Positions 28,009 through 37,575 of a DNA stretch of 64,000 nt are shown piece by piece. The position numbers were made by a program, and so were the translations under genes. Location: NCBI RefSeq assembly GCF_030323145.1, contig NZ_CP100470.1, forward strand, positions 3,017,001 to 3,081,000, read 5' to 3'. Numbering within the stretch: the first letter of the stretch is position 1; each line of letters begins with the position of its first letter. Source of the stretch: Mesorhizobium sp. C432A (GTDB lineage Bacteria > Pseudomonadota > Alphaproteobacteria > Rhizobiales > Rhizobiaceae). Under the pieces are notes generated by a model, which saw only the letters and a program-made list of their open reading frames with translations, was not told the origin of the DNA and did no database searches.

Positions 28009-28335
28009 ATGATCTACGAACTTCGCATTTACGACTGCGTGCCGGGCCGGCTGCCGGCGCTGCTCAAGCGTTTCAACGACCATACCTTGGCGCTGTGGGA
28101 TAGACACGGCATCCGCCAGGCCGGGTTCTTCACCACGGTGGTCGGCGAAAACAGCAATCGACTGATCTATTTCGTCGCCTGGGAATCCCTTGCCGAGCGC
28201 GAAGTGAGATGGAAGGCCTTCACCACCGATCCGGCATGGCTCAAGGCCCGCGACGAGTCCGAGCGCGATGGCCCGATCCTAGCCAATATTTCCAGCCAGT
28301 TTCTCGCGCCAACCGCCTTCTCGTCGGTGAAATAG
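28009..28335 (+). CDS. NIPSNAP-family protein
   Basis: A 108-residue dimeric alpha-beta barrel protein. The NIPSNAP pattern is clear: 'MIYELRIYDCVPGRLPALL' at the start, then 'GFFTTVVGENSNRLIYFVAW' over the second and third strands, and 'FTTDPAWLKARDESE'. Bacterial NIPSNAP proteins are common in sugar-acid and aromatic catabolic operons, but their biochemical role is unsettled. It starts at ATG 28009 with AGAAGGA upstream and ends 8 bases before the next dehydratase gene, so it is clearly part of that operon. Confidence 0.87.
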   Translation: MIYELRIYDCVPGRLPALLKRFNDHTLALWDRHGIRQAGFFTTVVGENSNRLIYFVAWESLAEREVRWKAFTTDPAWLKARDESERDGPILANISSQFLAPTAFSSVK

Positions 28336-28343
28336 AGGACATC

Positions 28344-29546
28344 ATGAAGATCACCGATCTCAGGTGCGCCGTCATCGGCAGGCACCCCATCGTGCGCATC
28401 GTCACCGACGAAGGCCTCCATGGCCTCGGCGAGGTCGAGTACACCAAGCCTTATCTGAAACCCTGGGTGCTGCATTTCCGCGACGCGCTGATCGGCGAGG
28501 ACCCGACCGATGTCGAACGCGTGATGTTGAAAATCCGCCAGCGCGGCTCGTTCAAGCCCTACGGCGCCGCCGTCAGCGCTATCGAGCATGCTCTGTGGGA
28601 CATCGCCGGCAAGGCGGCAGGCGTTCCGGTCTACAAGCTGCTCGGCGGCAAGGTGCGCGACAAGGTGCGGGTCTATAACGGTTCCATCCGCAAGAAGCGC
28701 ACCGGCGACAGGCCGGAGGATTACGCGGCCGACGTCAAATGGATGATGGAGCGGCCGGAAGGTTTCTTCATGGTCAAGCAAGGCATCAGCTTTCATTCCA
28801 ACATGAAGACCAGCGTCCCCGACTTCCACTACGGCGTGCGTCAGCCGCCGACCTATCACGGCGCGATGGACCAGGGGCAGATCAGCGAGCGCGGCATGGC
28901 GCATATGATCGAATGCGTCATCGCCATGAAGGATGTGCTCGGCGACAAGGTCTCGCTGGCGTTGGATTGCGGCCCCGGGTGGTTCCTGCCGGACGCCATC
29001 CGCTTCGCTCAGGCGGTGGAAAAATACAATCTGATGTGGCTGGAGGACATGCTGACCGGCGACTACGTGCCATGGGTCAATCCGCAGGCCTACCGCGAAC
29101 TCACGACATCGACGTCCACCCCCATCCACACCGGCGAGCAGATCTACCTGCGCCATAACTTCAAGGAACTGATCGAGACCCAGGCGGTCCGTGTCATCGG
29201 TCCGGACCCCGCCGATATCGGCGGCATCGCCGAGCTCAAATGGGTGGCCGAGCATGCCTATATGCACTCCATCATGATGGCGCCGCACGGCACGGCGAAC
29301 GGTCTGCTGGGCCTCGGCGCGCTGATCAATGTCTGCGCCACGCTGCCGGCCAACTACATCGCCTTCGAATATCCCAGCGCCTCCGACCCGTGGTGGGAGG
29401 ACATCGTCATCGGCCTGCCCAAGGGGCAGATCGTGAAGGACTCCATGATCGACCTGCTCGAAGCGCCGGGACTGGGTGTCGACATCGATGCCGAAGCAGC
29501 GAAGAAGTACCTTGCGGAAGAGGACGCCGGTTTCTTCGACCGATAA
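28344..29546 (+). CDS. Enolase-superfamily (MR/MLE) enzyme 3 of rightward operon
   Basis: A 400-residue MR/MLE protein starting at ATG 28344 (the frame is open further upstream, over the NIPSNAP gene, but that part is out-of-family). Residues Lys145 ('FMVKQG'), Asp208 ('LALDCGPGW'), Glu234-Asp235 ('WLEDML'), Glu265 ('HTGEQIY') and His315 ('MAPHGTANG') occupy the active-site positions. The Asp is not followed by the His seen in enzyme 1, so the acid/base set differs. Like enzyme 2 it has a large insert (about 140-185) before the second barrel strand. It is the last gene of the operon and converges with the MarR gene. Substrate unknown. Confidence 0.86.
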   Translation: MKITDLRCAVIGRHPIVRIVTDEGLHGLGEVEYTKPYLKPWVLHFRDALIGEDPTDVERVMLKIRQRGSFKPYGAAVSAIEHALWDIAGKAAGVPVYKLLGGKVRDKVRVYNGSIRKKRTGDRPEDYAADVKWMMERPEGFFMVKQGISFHSNMKTSVPDFHYGVRQPPTYHGAMDQGQISERGMAHMIECVIAMKDVLGDKVSLALDCGPGWFLPDAIRFAQAVEKYNLMWLEDMLTGDYVPWVNPQAYRELTTSTSTPIHTGEQIYLRHNFKELIETQAVRVIGPDPADIGGIAELKWVAEHAYMHSIMMAPHGTANGLLGLGALINVCATLPANYIAFEYPSASDPWWEDIVIGLPKGQIVKDSMIDLLEAPGLGVDIDAEAAKKYLAEEDAGFFDR

Positions 29547-29620
29547 CGATCCGACGCGACCTGAGCGGCAAGGGCTATCGAAGGGCTCGCATACATGGGT
29601 TAGCGTCCACGCGGTGCCGC

Positions 29621-30259
29621 CTATTTCGTTTCGGGCAGCATCTCGTCCATCAACTGCTTGACGGCGTCGGCAGATCTTTTCATCCCGGTTTCGTCCATGG
29701 TCCAACCGGCGAAGCGTTCCAGCAAGGTGGCGAACGTTACCAGGTCCTGCTCATCCCATTGTGCCAGTGAGCCGGCGAAAATCCGCCATTTGGTCTGGCG
29801 CACCGCCGCCACCAAGCGCTCGCCCTTGGCGGTGAGTTTGAGGCAGATGCGCCGGGCATCGCGTTGCGATGCGACACGGCACGCATAGCCGCGCTCGACG
29901 AGGTCGGCAGAGATGCGGCTGGCGCGCGACGGGTCGATCTCGAGGCGCTCGGCGATGACGCCAACCGTCACCTCGTCCTGCTGGTTATCGCTGAAAACCG
30001 GATTGTTCGCGATGGCGCCGATCGCATCGAGATGGCTCACTTCCAGCGAAGGGTCTACGCGCGCCAGGATCATGCGGCCGAAGTTGCGGCGCTGGATAGA
30101 GCGACGCACCTTGCTCATTACCGCATCGATGGCGGCCACGGCCTCGGCCGCCGGTTCGGACAGGCCGCTGCCGCGCGCCAGATCGGCGAGATCCCGGTCG
30201 CCGCGCGTCTGGAACAGGGCTGGAAATCGGTCCGGACTGCCGGATGCGTTGCTGCTCAT
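29621..30259 (-). CDS. MarR-family transcriptional regulator
   Basis: A 212-residue MarR protein with an N-terminal extension of about 55 residues. The winged helix-turn-helix is clear: 'VTVGVIAERLEIDPSRASR' for helices 2-3, then the wing 'ACRVASQRDARRICLKLT'. I took ATG 30259; an in-frame TTG at 30277 adds six residues. It diverges from an MFS drug-exporter gene, the classical MarR layout, and would be expected to repress that gene and itself until an exported compound or aromatic ligand binds. The shared gap contains two ATTATATG half-sites (near 30279 and 30295). Confidence 0.88.
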   Translation of the reverse strand: MSSNASGSPDRFPALFQTRGDRDLADLARGSGLSEPAAEAVAAIDAVMSKVRRSIQRRNFGRMILARVDPSLEVSHLDAIGAIANNPVFSDNQQDEVTVGVIAERLEIDPSRASRISADLVERGYACRVASQRDARRICLKLTAKGERLVAAVRQTKWRIFAGSLAQWDEQDLVTFATLLERFAGWTMDETGMKRSADAVKQLMDEMLPETK

Positions 30260-30321
30260 CCCATAGCGCGTTAGCAAGATTATATGTAGATGTCAATTAT
30301 ATGCTACGCGCACATATCTGG

Positions 30322-30350
30322 TTGACACCTCCTGGTTGCGGGCACATAAA
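30322..30350 (+). promoter_or_regulatory. Sigma70-type promoter of the MFS gene
   Basis: TTGACA at 30322-30327 and CATAAA at 30345-30350, with a 17-base spacer, lie about 27 bases before the MFS start codon. Two ATTATATG half-sites immediately upstream are candidate MarR operators. Confidence 0.6.
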
Positions 30351-30376
30351 TCGCGCCCCAAGTTACGGAGACACCG

Positions 30377-31906
30377 ATGACTGTCGAGCAGACGCTGCCG
30401 GATGCGCGGCCCGTGGAGGCCCAAGCCAGGCCCGACCTTACGACCTTGATCGTCTATTTCGGCGCGTTGGTCGCCATGTTCATGGCCACCATCGACATGC
30501 AGATCGTCGTCACCGCCTTGCCCACCATTGCCGGCGAACTCGGCAATCTGCATTTGTTTGGCTGGGTCGGTGCCGCCTACCTGCTCTCGACCGCCGCGGT
30601 CTCGCCATTCTACGGCAAGCTTGGCGACATGTATGGCCGCAAGAATGTCGTGCTGACGGCGATCGGCTTGTTCCTGGTGGGCTCGCTGGTCTGCGGCATG
30701 GCTTGGTCGATGGAGAGCCTGATCGCCGCGCGCGTGCTGCAGGGCATCGGCGGTGGCGGCTTGATGGTCTCGGCCTTCGCCATGATCGGCGAACTGTTTT
30801 CGCCGCGCGACCGCGCGAAATACCAGGGCTACAGTTCGGCGGTGTTCGCGCTGTCATCAGTGCTCGGCCCGTTGGCCGGCGGCTACATCACCGGCCTGTT
30901 CGGCTGGCGCTGGGTGTTCCTGGTCAATCTGCCGATAGGGATCATCGTGCTGGCTGTGCTGGCCTTCGCCATGCGCAGCCGGTTCAACGAAAAACGGCAC
31001 CGCATCGACTATCTCGGCGGCGCGCTGCTCGCCACCGGCACGACGGCGATTGTTTATTGGGGCTACCACGTGCTCGACCCCAGCGGACCGGACCTCATCA
31101 CCTTCGCGCTGCCGCTGCTGGCACTAGGCGCCATCACCTTGTTCGTCATGGTCGAGCGGCGGGCCGAAGAGCCGATCGTACCTCTGCGGCTGTTCGGCAA
31201 TTCGACGGTCAGCATCGTCTCGGGCGTGTCGCTGGTCGCCGGAACGGTGACGCTGGGCATGTTCTTCTATTTCGCCCTCTACATGCAGACGCTGACGGGT
31301 CTCAGCCCGGCCGAAGTCGGCTTCCTGTTCCTGCCGGCGTCGCTGACATCGATGGTCATCTCGATCGTGGCCGGGCGGGTGATCGCGGCAACCGGCCGCT
31401 ACAAATGGATGCCGGTGGTCGCCATGGGTATTGGCGGGTTTCTGATGCTGGGCTTCGTCCTCACCAACCAGCACACGTCGATCTGGGTGCTGGCGACGAT
31501 GATGGCAGTGTTCGGCATCAGCATGGGTCTGCAGTTCCAGGTGCTGATCGTGGCGATCCAGGCGGCAGCACCGCTGCAGGATATCGGCGCGGTGACATCG
31601 CTGATCACCCAGGCGCGGACGCTCGGAGCATCGCTCGGACTGGCGCTGAACGGCGCGGTGATGATCTGGGCGCTGAACCGGCAGACAGCCGAGCTTCCTG
31701 CAGACGCCGCCGCCCTGCTGCCGGGTGGCCTGAACGGGTTGACGCCGCACCTCGCATCGAGCCTGCCGGGCGCGATCCGCGAAGTGGTGCTCGACCATTA
31801 CTCCAGTGGCTTCAACGTGATGTTCATCTGGGTGGCGGCGCTCTATTTCGTGGCCATGGGGCTGACGCTGCTGCTCGAGGACAAAGAGATCCCGAAGCGG
31901 GGCTGA
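30377..31906 (+). CDS. MFS multidrug exporter, DHA2 (EmrB/QacA) family
   Basis: A 509-residue major facilitator with about 14 membrane helices, the number expected for the DHA2 drug:H+ antiporters. Family motifs are visible: 'GKLGDMYGRKNV' (motif A after helix 2), an acidic residue in helix 1 ('ATIDMQIVVTALPTI') and the antiporter motif C region ('SSVLGPLAGGYI'). It would export toxic hydrophobic compounds across the inner membrane. The ATG at 30377 follows GGAG. It is divergent from, and probably repressed by, the MarR gene. Confidence 0.9.
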   Translation: MTVEQTLPDARPVEAQARPDLTTLIVYFGALVAMFMATIDMQIVVTALPTIAGELGNLHLFGWVGAAYLLSTAAVSPFYGKLGDMYGRKNVVLTAIGLFLVGSLVCGMAWSMESLIAARVLQGIGGGGLMVSAFAMIGELFSPRDRAKYQGYSSAVFALSSVLGPLAGGYITGLFGWRWVFLVNLPIGIIVLAVLAFAMRSRFNEKRHRIDYLGGALLATGTTAIVYWGYHVLDPSGPDLITFALPLLALGAITLFVMVERRAEEPIVPLRLFGNSTVSIVSGVSLVAGTVTLGMFFYFALYMQTLTGLSPAEVGFLFLPASLTSMVISIVAGRVIAATGRYKWMPVVAMGIGGFLMLGFVLTNQHTSIWVLATMMAVFGISMGLQFQVLIVAIQAAAPLQDIGAVTSLITQARTLGASLGLALNGAVMIWALNRQTAELPADAAALLPGGLNGLTPHLASSLPGAIREVVLDHYSSGFNVMFIWVAALYFVAMGLTLLLEDKEIPKRG

Positions 31907-31974
31907 GCCAGAGTATGTCCATGCGCTGGGTTTAGGCATTTGGCGATGATCTGAAATCACCGAGGAGGACAGCC

Positions 31975-32811
31975 ATGATCATCGACACTCATCTGCACCT
32001 GATCGACCTGTCGGCGCTGCGCTATCCCTGGCTCAGCCGCGAGCCGGCGCTCAACCGCGATTTCCCGCACGCAGAATATGCGATCCAGGCCCGCCGCGCC
32101 GGCATCGAGGCCGCGCTGCATATGGAGGTCGACGTCGATGAAGCCGACATCCAGGCCGAGACCAGCCATGTGAAGGCGCAGTCGCTGGAAAAGGGCACGC
32201 TGTTGCGCGGGGCGATCGCCTCCTGCCGTCCGGAGGAGGCCGGCTTCGCCGCCTATCTCGAGCGCCAGCAAGCCGATCCCTTCGTCAAGGGGTTCCGCCG
32301 CGTGCTGCATGTCATGCCGGACGAGCTTTCGGACAGCGCGCTGTTTCGCGAAAACATCAAGCGGCTTGCCGGCACAGGCCTGACCTTCGACTTCGTCGTC
32401 CTGCCGCATCAGATTCCAAGGGCGGTTGCGCTCGCCGATCTGGCGCCGGATGTGCAGTTCGTGCTCGACCATTGCGGCGTGCCCGACATCAAGGCCAGTG
32501 CGGAACATCCGTGGCGCGAGCATATGAGTGAGATCGCGCGGCGTCCCAATGTCATCGGCAAGATCTCCGGCGTCGTCGCCTATGCCGATGCCGGCTCATG
32601 GACAGTCGAGACCTTGCGCCCCTATGTCGAGCACACGATCGGCTGCTTCGGCTGGGACCGCGTCGTGTGGGGCAGCGACTGGCCGGTGTGCACGCTTGGC
32701 GGTGGCCTTGCGACCTGGGTGGCGGCGACGCATGCGTTGATCGCTGGAGCAAGTCCTGAGGAGAGAACGAAACTGCTGTCGGGCAATGCCAAGCGGATGT
32801 GGAAGCTGTAG
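31975..32811 (+). CDS. Amidohydrolase-superfamily lactonase-like hydrolase
   Basis: A 278-residue TIM-barrel metal hydrolase. The metal motif His-x-His is 'IIDTHLHLID', the barrel contains 'FVLDHCGVPDI' and the closing Asp is in 'VVWGSDWPV'. This is the L-fuconolactonase / pyrone-dicarboxylate-lactonase group, so hydrolysis of a sugar lactone to its aldonic acid is likely. The ATG at 31975 follows GAGGAGG. It is downstream of the MFS gene by 68 bases but belongs logically with the sugar-acid enzymes nearby (SDR, UxuA, DgoD). The precise lactone is unknown. Confidence 0.83.
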   Translation: MIIDTHLHLIDLSALRYPWLSREPALNRDFPHAEYAIQARRAGIEAALHMEVDVDEADIQAETSHVKAQSLEKGTLLRGAIASCRPEEAGFAAYLERQQADPFVKGFRRVLHVMPDELSDSALFRENIKRLAGTGLTFDFVVLPHQIPRAVALADLAPDVQFVLDHCGVPDIKASAEHPWREHMSEIARRPNVIGKISGVVAYADAGSWTVETLRPYVEHTIGCFGWDRVVWGSDWPVCTLGGGLATWVAATHALIAGASPEERTKLLSGNAKRMWKL

Positions 32812-32860
32812 CGCGGTCGGACACCGATTGCCTGCAAGCGCGCAGAACGCCATGATAGCG

Positions 32861-33646
32861 CTACTTCACGCCAATACCTGCCGTCAGGCCGCCATCGATC
32901 CTGTAGTCCGCGCCGGTGCAGAAACCGGCCTTCGACGAGCACAGGAAGGCGATGAGTTCCGCCACTTCCTCCGGTTCACCGATACGGCCGAGCGGATGCG
33001 CCGCGCCGAAGCGCTTGTAGGCCTCTTCGACATCGGCATCGCTGCCGCCGTCACCGCGCGCAGCCTTCTCCAGGATCGGCGTGCGGATCGAGCCCGGGCT
33101 GACCGAATTGACGCGGATGCCTGATGCCGCGTAGTCGAGCGCCAGCGAGCGCGTCAGCGTGTGGATGGCGCCCTTGGTCGTGGCATAGGCGGCGACGTTC
33201 TGCTGGCAGGCAAAGCCCTGCACCGAGGCGACGTTGACGATGGCGCCGCCTCCGCGCTTGATCATTTCCGGAATGCCGAAATGCGCGGTCAGGTAGATCG
33301 AGCCGACATTGACCGTCATCGTTCGGTTCCAGGTTTCCCAGTCGGTGGTCGTCGCCGTGCCATAGGGATGGACGGCGGCTGAATTGACGATGACATCAAG
33401 GCCGCCGAACCTTGCGACGCCAGCCGCCACCGCGTCGCGCACCTGGTCGGAGATGGACACATCGGTTTCGATGACCAGCACCGCAGCTCCAGCGCTTTCC
33501 AGTTGCGCTTTCATCGCCGCATTGGCGCTGCGGTCGATGCCGCAGGCGATGATTGCGGCGCCACCGGCCGCAAGGCGTCTGGCGGTTGCCAGGCCAATGC
33601 CGGTCGTCCCCGTCACCAGGGCGACCTTGCCGTCGAAATCCATCAT
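32861..33646 (-). CDS. SDR family sugar/polyol dehydrogenase
   Basis: A 261-residue classical SDR. Cofactor motif 'TGTTGIGLA', 'NSAA' in place of NNAG, catalytic Ser in 'VASVQGF', Tyr-x-x-x-Lys as 'YATTK', and a C-terminal '[13 protein letters not shown]'. The first start giving a standard N-terminus is ATG 33646 ('[13 protein letters not shown]'); an in-frame ATG at 33664 would add six residues. It lies divergent from the mannonate dehydratase gene and convergent with the lactonase gene, so it may oxidise a sugar or fructuronate/mannonate-type substrate. Substrate unassigned. Confidence 0.87.
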   Translation of the reverse strand: MMDFDGKVALVTGTTGIGLATARRLAAGGAAIIACGIDRSANAAMKAQLESAGAAVLVIETDVSISDQVRDAVAAGVARFGGLDVIVNSAAVHPYGTATTTDWETWNRTMTVNVGSIYLTAHFGIPEMIKRGGGAIVNVASVQGFACQQNVAAYATTKGAIHTLTRSLALDYAASGIRVNSVSPGSIRTPILEKAARGDGGSDADVEEAYKRFGAAHPLGRIGEPEEVAELIAFLCSSKAGFCTGADYRIDGGLTAGIGVK

Positions 33647-33729
33647 TTCTAAAAACTCTTCCATTTTCTATCGACTCCCATCGAGGTCCAACAATAAGTT
33701 GCCAACCTCTCGCAGAAGGAAAGCCGAAA

Positions 33730-34914
33730 ATGGAACAATGCTGGCGCTGGTATGGGCCCGATGATCCGGTGACGCTCGATCATGTCAAGCAGGCGGGCGC
33801 CACCGGCGTGGTCTCGGCGCTCCACCATATCTATGACGGCCGGGCGTGGCCTGAGGCCGAAGTGCTGGAGCGCAAGCGCATTATCCAGGAAGCAGGACTG
33901 ACCTGGTCGGTCGTCGAGAGCATTCCGGTCCACAATTCCTTCAAGATCGGCGCGCAGGAACGCGAGCGCTATGCCGGCTATTACCGCGATTCGATCCGCG
34001 CGCTGGCCAAGGCCGGCATCGCCACGATCTGCTACAATTTCATGCCGGTGGTGGACTGGACCCGCACCGATCTAGCCTGCCGTCTGCCGACGACAGGCTA
34101 CGCCCTGCGTTTTGATGCCGTTGATTTCGCCGCCTACGATCTGTTCGTGCTGAAGCGCAAGAACGGAGCTGACAGCTACACGCCGGCGCGTATTGCGCAG
34201 GCGGAAGCGCGGCTGAAGGAATTGCCGCCCGAGAAGATCGACCAGATCGAGCGCAATCTGATCGCCGGCCTGCCGGCTACAGAGCGCAAGTATGACCGCG
34301 ACAGTTTTCGCGAGGCGCTTGCGGACTATGACGGGATCGGGCCGAAGGAGTTGCGCGACAACCTCGCGTGGTTCCTGCGCGAGATCATTCCGGTGGCGGA
34401 AGAGGAGGGGGTGCGCATGTGTATCCACCCCGACGATCCGCCGTTTTCGCTCTACGGCCTGCCGCGAGTCGTTTCGACCGCCGAGGATGCGCGTTTCATT
34501 CTCAATGCCGTCGACAGCCAGGCCAATGGGCTGACGTTCTGCACCGGGTCCTACGGCACGCGCGCCGACAACGACATCGTCGCCATGGTCAAGGAATTCG
34601 CCGACCGCATCCACTTCGCCCATTTGCGCAACATCACCATCGAGGATGACGGCTCGTTCTACGAGGCCGAGCATCTCGAAGGCGGCACCGACATGGCGCA
34701 TGTCATCCTGGCGCTGATGCAGGAGGAGGCGCGCCGCCGCAAGGAGGGCCGCGCCGACTGGCAAATCCCGATGCGGCCGGACCATGGCCACCTGCTCGCC
34801 GACGATATCGGCAAGACAAGGATCAATCCCGGCTACTCGCTGATCGGCCGCCTGAAGGGCTTGGCCGAATTGCGCGGCATCATGCGGGCCGTGGAAACGT
34901 TTGGGCTGGCTTGA
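33730..34914 (+). CDS. uxuA: Mannonate dehydratase
   Basis: A 394-residue protein of the UxuA family (xylose-isomerase-like TIM barrel), which converts D-mannonate to 2-keto-3-deoxygluconate in hexuronate breakdown (EC 4.2.1.8). Family landmarks: '[20 protein letters not shown]' at the start, '[15 protein letters not shown]', '[10 protein letters not shown]' (metal ligand region), 'FCTGSYGTR' and 'RPDHGHLL'. The length matches E. coli UxuA (394). I chose ATG 33730, preceded by AGAAGGAAA; the frame is open further upstream but out-of-family. No uxuB or uxaC neighbour is seen, so it may serve a modified pathway with the adjoining SDR. Confidence 0.93.
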   Translation: MEQCWRWYGPDDPVTLDHVKQAGATGVVSALHHIYDGRAWPEAEVLERKRIIQEAGLTWSVVESIPVHNSFKIGAQERERYAGYYRDSIRALAKAGIATICYNFMPVVDWTRTDLACRLPTTGYALRFDAVDFAAYDLFVLKRKNGADSYTPARIAQAEARLKELPPEKIDQIERNLIAGLPATERKYDRDSFREALADYDGIGPKELRDNLAWFLREIIPVAEEEGVRMCIHPDDPPFSLYGLPRVVSTAEDARFILNAVDSQANGLTFCTGSYGTRADNDIVAMVKEFADRIHFAHLRNITIEDDGSFYEAEHLEGGTDMAHVILALMQEEARRRKEGRADWQIPMRPDHGHLLADDIGKTRINPGYSLIGRLKGLAELRGIMRAVETFGLA

Positions 34915-35010
34915 AGGGGCAACGACTGCGTTCAATGCCGACGCCGGCTCAGCGTGCGTCGCTGTAGATAATGCGGCCGGCGCGGACGCAAGACACCTCC
35001 GATTGCCAGG

Positions 35011-35064
35011 TTGACAGAAAGCTGACAATGTATCATATCCGGAAAAGCTGACTATGTATCATAT
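35011..35064 (+). promoter_or_regulatory. Promoter with duplicated 19-bp operator-like repeat
   Basis: TTGACA (35011-35016) is followed about 16 bases later by TCATAT, a plausible sigma70 promoter for the operon starting at 35116. A 19-bp direct repeat differing at one base, AGCTGACAATGTATCATAT (35020-35038) and its copy at 35046-35064, overlaps and follows the -10 region. Its TGTATCATAT core resembles the motifs at 24571 and 43308, so a FadR-type regulator is the likely ligand. Confidence 0.6.
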
Positions 35065-35115
35065 TATCTAGCGCTAGGAGAAAGACCGGCAAAGCCGGCG
35101 CCCCAGGGAGGCATC

Positions 35116-36405
35116 GTGGGAGAGGCTATCAGCCAGTGGAGCAATTGGTCGGGCTATGTCACGGCCACGCCGCAGGCTTTTGCCGAACCGCAGAGTCTCG
35201 ATGAGCTGAGTGGTGCCATTCGCAACGCGCCGGGACCAGTTCGATTTGTCGGCACGGGCCATTCCTTTACGCCGCTGGTCAAGAATGACGGCACCATCCT
35301 GTCGCTCGACCGCTTCGAGGGCCTGAGGTCGCACGATCCCGAAAAACTGACGGCGCGGGTCGGCGCCGGCACCAAGATCGGCGCGCTGGCAAAGCTGTTG
35401 CACGGCGTCGGCCAGGCGCTGCCGAACATGGGCGACATCGACAAGCAGGCGTTCGGCGGGGCGCTGGGCACCGCCACCCACGGCTCGGGCATCACGCTCG
35501 GCGCTTACCATACCCAGCTCGAGGCGATGCAGATCGTCGACGGGCGTGGCGCCGTGAAAGAGTTCGACCGTGCCAAGAGCCCCGACATGATCGAAGCCAT
35601 GGGCGCTTCGCTCGGCGCTTTCGGCGCCGTCACCGAAGTGACGATCCGCAACGTGGCGAGTTACCGGATGCGGCACCGCCGCTGGACGGCGCCGATTGCC
35701 GATGTGCTTGCGCAATTCGAAAGCACCATGACGGCGCATCGTTCGGCCGAGTTCTACTATGTGCCGTTTTCCGGCCAGGCGCTGCTGATTGCCAGCGACA
35801 TCACCGAGGCGCCGGCGACGGTGCGTCCGCCGACGGAAGACGACGATGCGGTGACGACGCTGAGAAAACTGCGCGACTATCTCAGCTGGCTCCCTTGGCT
35901 GCGCCGCCGTCTCATCGGCTCGGCCTTCGCCAAGGTGCCGGCCGAGGATTATATCGAGGAGTGGCTGAAGGTCTTCACCTCCGAGCGCAACGTCAAGTTC
36001 AACGAGATGGAATACCACCTGCCGTTCGAGGAAGGGGCGGCCGCACTCAGCGAAATCATTGCGCTGCTCGAGACGCGGTTTCCAGAGGTCTATTTTCCGA
36101 TGGAGGTGCGCGTCGTCGCGCCCGACAATGTCTGGCTCAGCCCCTTCTACAAGCGCCCAACCTGTTCCATCGCCATCCATCACGGCGTCGAGCGCGATCC
36201 GATGGCGTTCTTCAACGCCGCCGAGCCGATCTTCAGGAGGCGCGGCGGCCGCCCGCATTGGGGCAAGATGCACAGCCTGACATCAAGGGAATTGAGCGCG
36301 CTCTATCCGCGCTGGAACGATGCGATGGCGGTCCGCCGCGAGATGGACCCGGACAACCGCTTCGTGTCGCCCTATATTGCCAGGCTGCTCGGCGTCGCGG
36401 CATGA
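35116..36405 (+). CDS. D-arabinono-1,4-lactone oxidase-like FAD oxidase
   Basis: A 429-residue flavoprotein of the vanillyl-alcohol-oxidase superfamily. The PCMH FAD-binding domain covers about residues 12-180, with 'VRFVGTGHSFTPL' and 'GGALGTATHGSG'; the ALO domain covers about 200-425, with 'FNEMEYHLPFEEG' and 'HWGKMH'. Bacterial relatives (such as AldO) oxidise alditols or aldonolactones using oxygen. The GTG start at 35116 is five to seven bases after AGGGAGG. Its stop overlaps the next ATG (ATGA), so it is translationally coupled to the PLP enzyme. It heads the 35-41 kb operon. Confidence 0.87.
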   Translation: MGEAISQWSNWSGYVTATPQAFAEPQSLDELSGAIRNAPGPVRFVGTGHSFTPLVKNDGTILSLDRFEGLRSHDPEKLTARVGAGTKIGALAKLLHGVGQALPNMGDIDKQAFGGALGTATHGSGITLGAYHTQLEAMQIVDGRGAVKEFDRAKSPDMIEAMGASLGAFGAVTEVTIRNVASYRMRHRRWTAPIADVLAQFESTMTAHRSAEFYYVPFSGQALLIASDITEAPATVRPPTEDDDAVTTLRKLRDYLSWLPWLRRRLIGSAFAKVPAEDYIEEWLKVFTSERNVKFNEMEYHLPFEEGAAALSEIIALLETRFPEVYFPMEVRVVAPDNVWLSPFYKRPTCSIAIHHGVERDPMAFFNAAEPIFRRRGGRPHWGKMHSLTSRELSALYPRWNDAMAVRREMDPDNRFVSPYIARLLGVAA

Positions 36406-37574
36406 GCCTGACCGACACCTATTTCGCGGAAATGTCGGGCGCGCTCAGGGCAGCCGGGATCTTTCAGCCTTGCCTGGTGCTCGATCTCGACCGGCTCGAT
36501 CACAACATCGCTGCGATCAAGGCGAAGTTCGCCACGGGCCTCGATCTGCGCCTCGTCGACAAGTCGCTGCCATGCCTGCCGCTGATCGACCATATCCGCG
36601 CGGCGTTTGCGACCGACAGGCTGATGACCTTTCATCTGCCGATCAGCGCCGAGATGCTGAAAGTGTTTCCCCAAGTCGATCTCCTGTTGGGCAAGCCGAT
36701 GCCGGTTGCCGGCGCCAGGCACGCGCTGACGAAGGGCGTTCTCGCCGGGCTCGGCGAAGCTACGTCGCGCATCGTCTGGCTGATCGATACCGAGGAGCGG
36801 CTGGCCGCCTATGGCTCGCTTGCCGCCGAGCTCGACCGCGAGCTGCGCGTCTGCTTCGAGGTCGATGTCGGCCTTCATCGCGGCGGTATCAGCGATCCCG
36901 ACTCACTGGCCCGGGCAGTTTCCGCGTTGGCGAATTACCCGCGGCTGAAATGCGAAGGCGTCATGGCCTACGAGGCGCATATCGGCCATATCCCCAAACT
37001 GCTGGGAGGACCGGCCAAGGCGCGCGTCAAGGCGATCAGCCTGTTTCGCCAGTATGTCGCTTGCCTTGCCGCCGACCAGCGCAAGATCCTCAATCTTGGC
37101 GGCAGCAGCACCGCATTGCTCTATGACAGCTGGGTCGGCGCCAATGAATTGTCCATCGGATCGGCTTTTATGCTGCCGACCGATTTCGATGTGCCGAGCC
37201 TCAGCCAATTGCGGCCTGCCGCATTCATCGCGACGCCGATCCTGAAAGTGGTCGATGTCCAGGCGCCGGGCCTCGACCAGCGCTCCTGGCTGCTGCAGAA
37301 GCTCGGGCTGTTGCCGCGGCGCGGCTGTTTTCTCTATGGCGGAAAATGGATGGCGAAGCCCGTCCATCCCGTGGGGATGAAGACCGACAAGACGTTCGGC
37401 TTTTCGACCAATCAGCAATTCATGGCGCTGCCCGACAACGTCAATGTCGGGCCTGACGACTACGCCTTCCTGCGTCCGACGCAGAGCGAATTCGTGCTAC
37501 AGCAGTTCGGTTCGATCCAGGTCTATTCCGGCGGGAAATTCGTCGAGCAATGGGCCGCACTGCCGTTTTCGTAG
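36402..37574 (+). CDS. Fold-type III PLP enzyme, DSD1/D-threonine-aldolase-like
   Basis: A 390-residue protein with the alanine-racemase N-terminal barrel and a C-terminal DSD1-like metal-binding domain. 'PCLVLDLDRLDHNIAAIKAK' opens the barrel. Lys54 in 'LRLVDKSLP' is at the PLP Schiff-base position, although the usual 'RPHxKTHK' context is not conserved. Further landmarks are 'CFEVDVGLHRGGI', 'CEGVMAYEAHIG' and 'LNLGGSST'. Relatives include D-threonine aldolase and D-serine dehydratase; the altered Lys context warns against either name. The start ATG 36402 overlaps the preceding TGA. Its presence with an aldonolactone oxidase is unusual. Confidence 0.83.
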   Translation: MSLTDTYFAEMSGALRAAGIFQPCLVLDLDRLDHNIAAIKAKFATGLDLRLVDKSLPCLPLIDHIRAAFATDRLMTFHLPISAEMLKVFPQVDLLLGKPMPVAGARHALTKGVLAGLGEATSRIVWLIDTEERLAAYGSLAAELDRELRVCFEVDVGLHRGGISDPDSLARAVSALANYPRLKCEGVMAYEAHIGHIPKLLGGPAKARVKAISLFRQYVACLAADQRKILNLGGSSTALLYDSWVGANELSIGSAFMLPTDFDVPSLSQLRPAAFIATPILKVVDVQAPGLDQRSWLLQKLGLLPRRGCFLYGGKWMAKPVHPVGMKTDKTFGFSTNQQFMALPDNVNVGPDDYAFLRPTQSEFVLQQFGSIQVYSGGKFVEQWAALPFS

Positions 37575-37575
37575 A

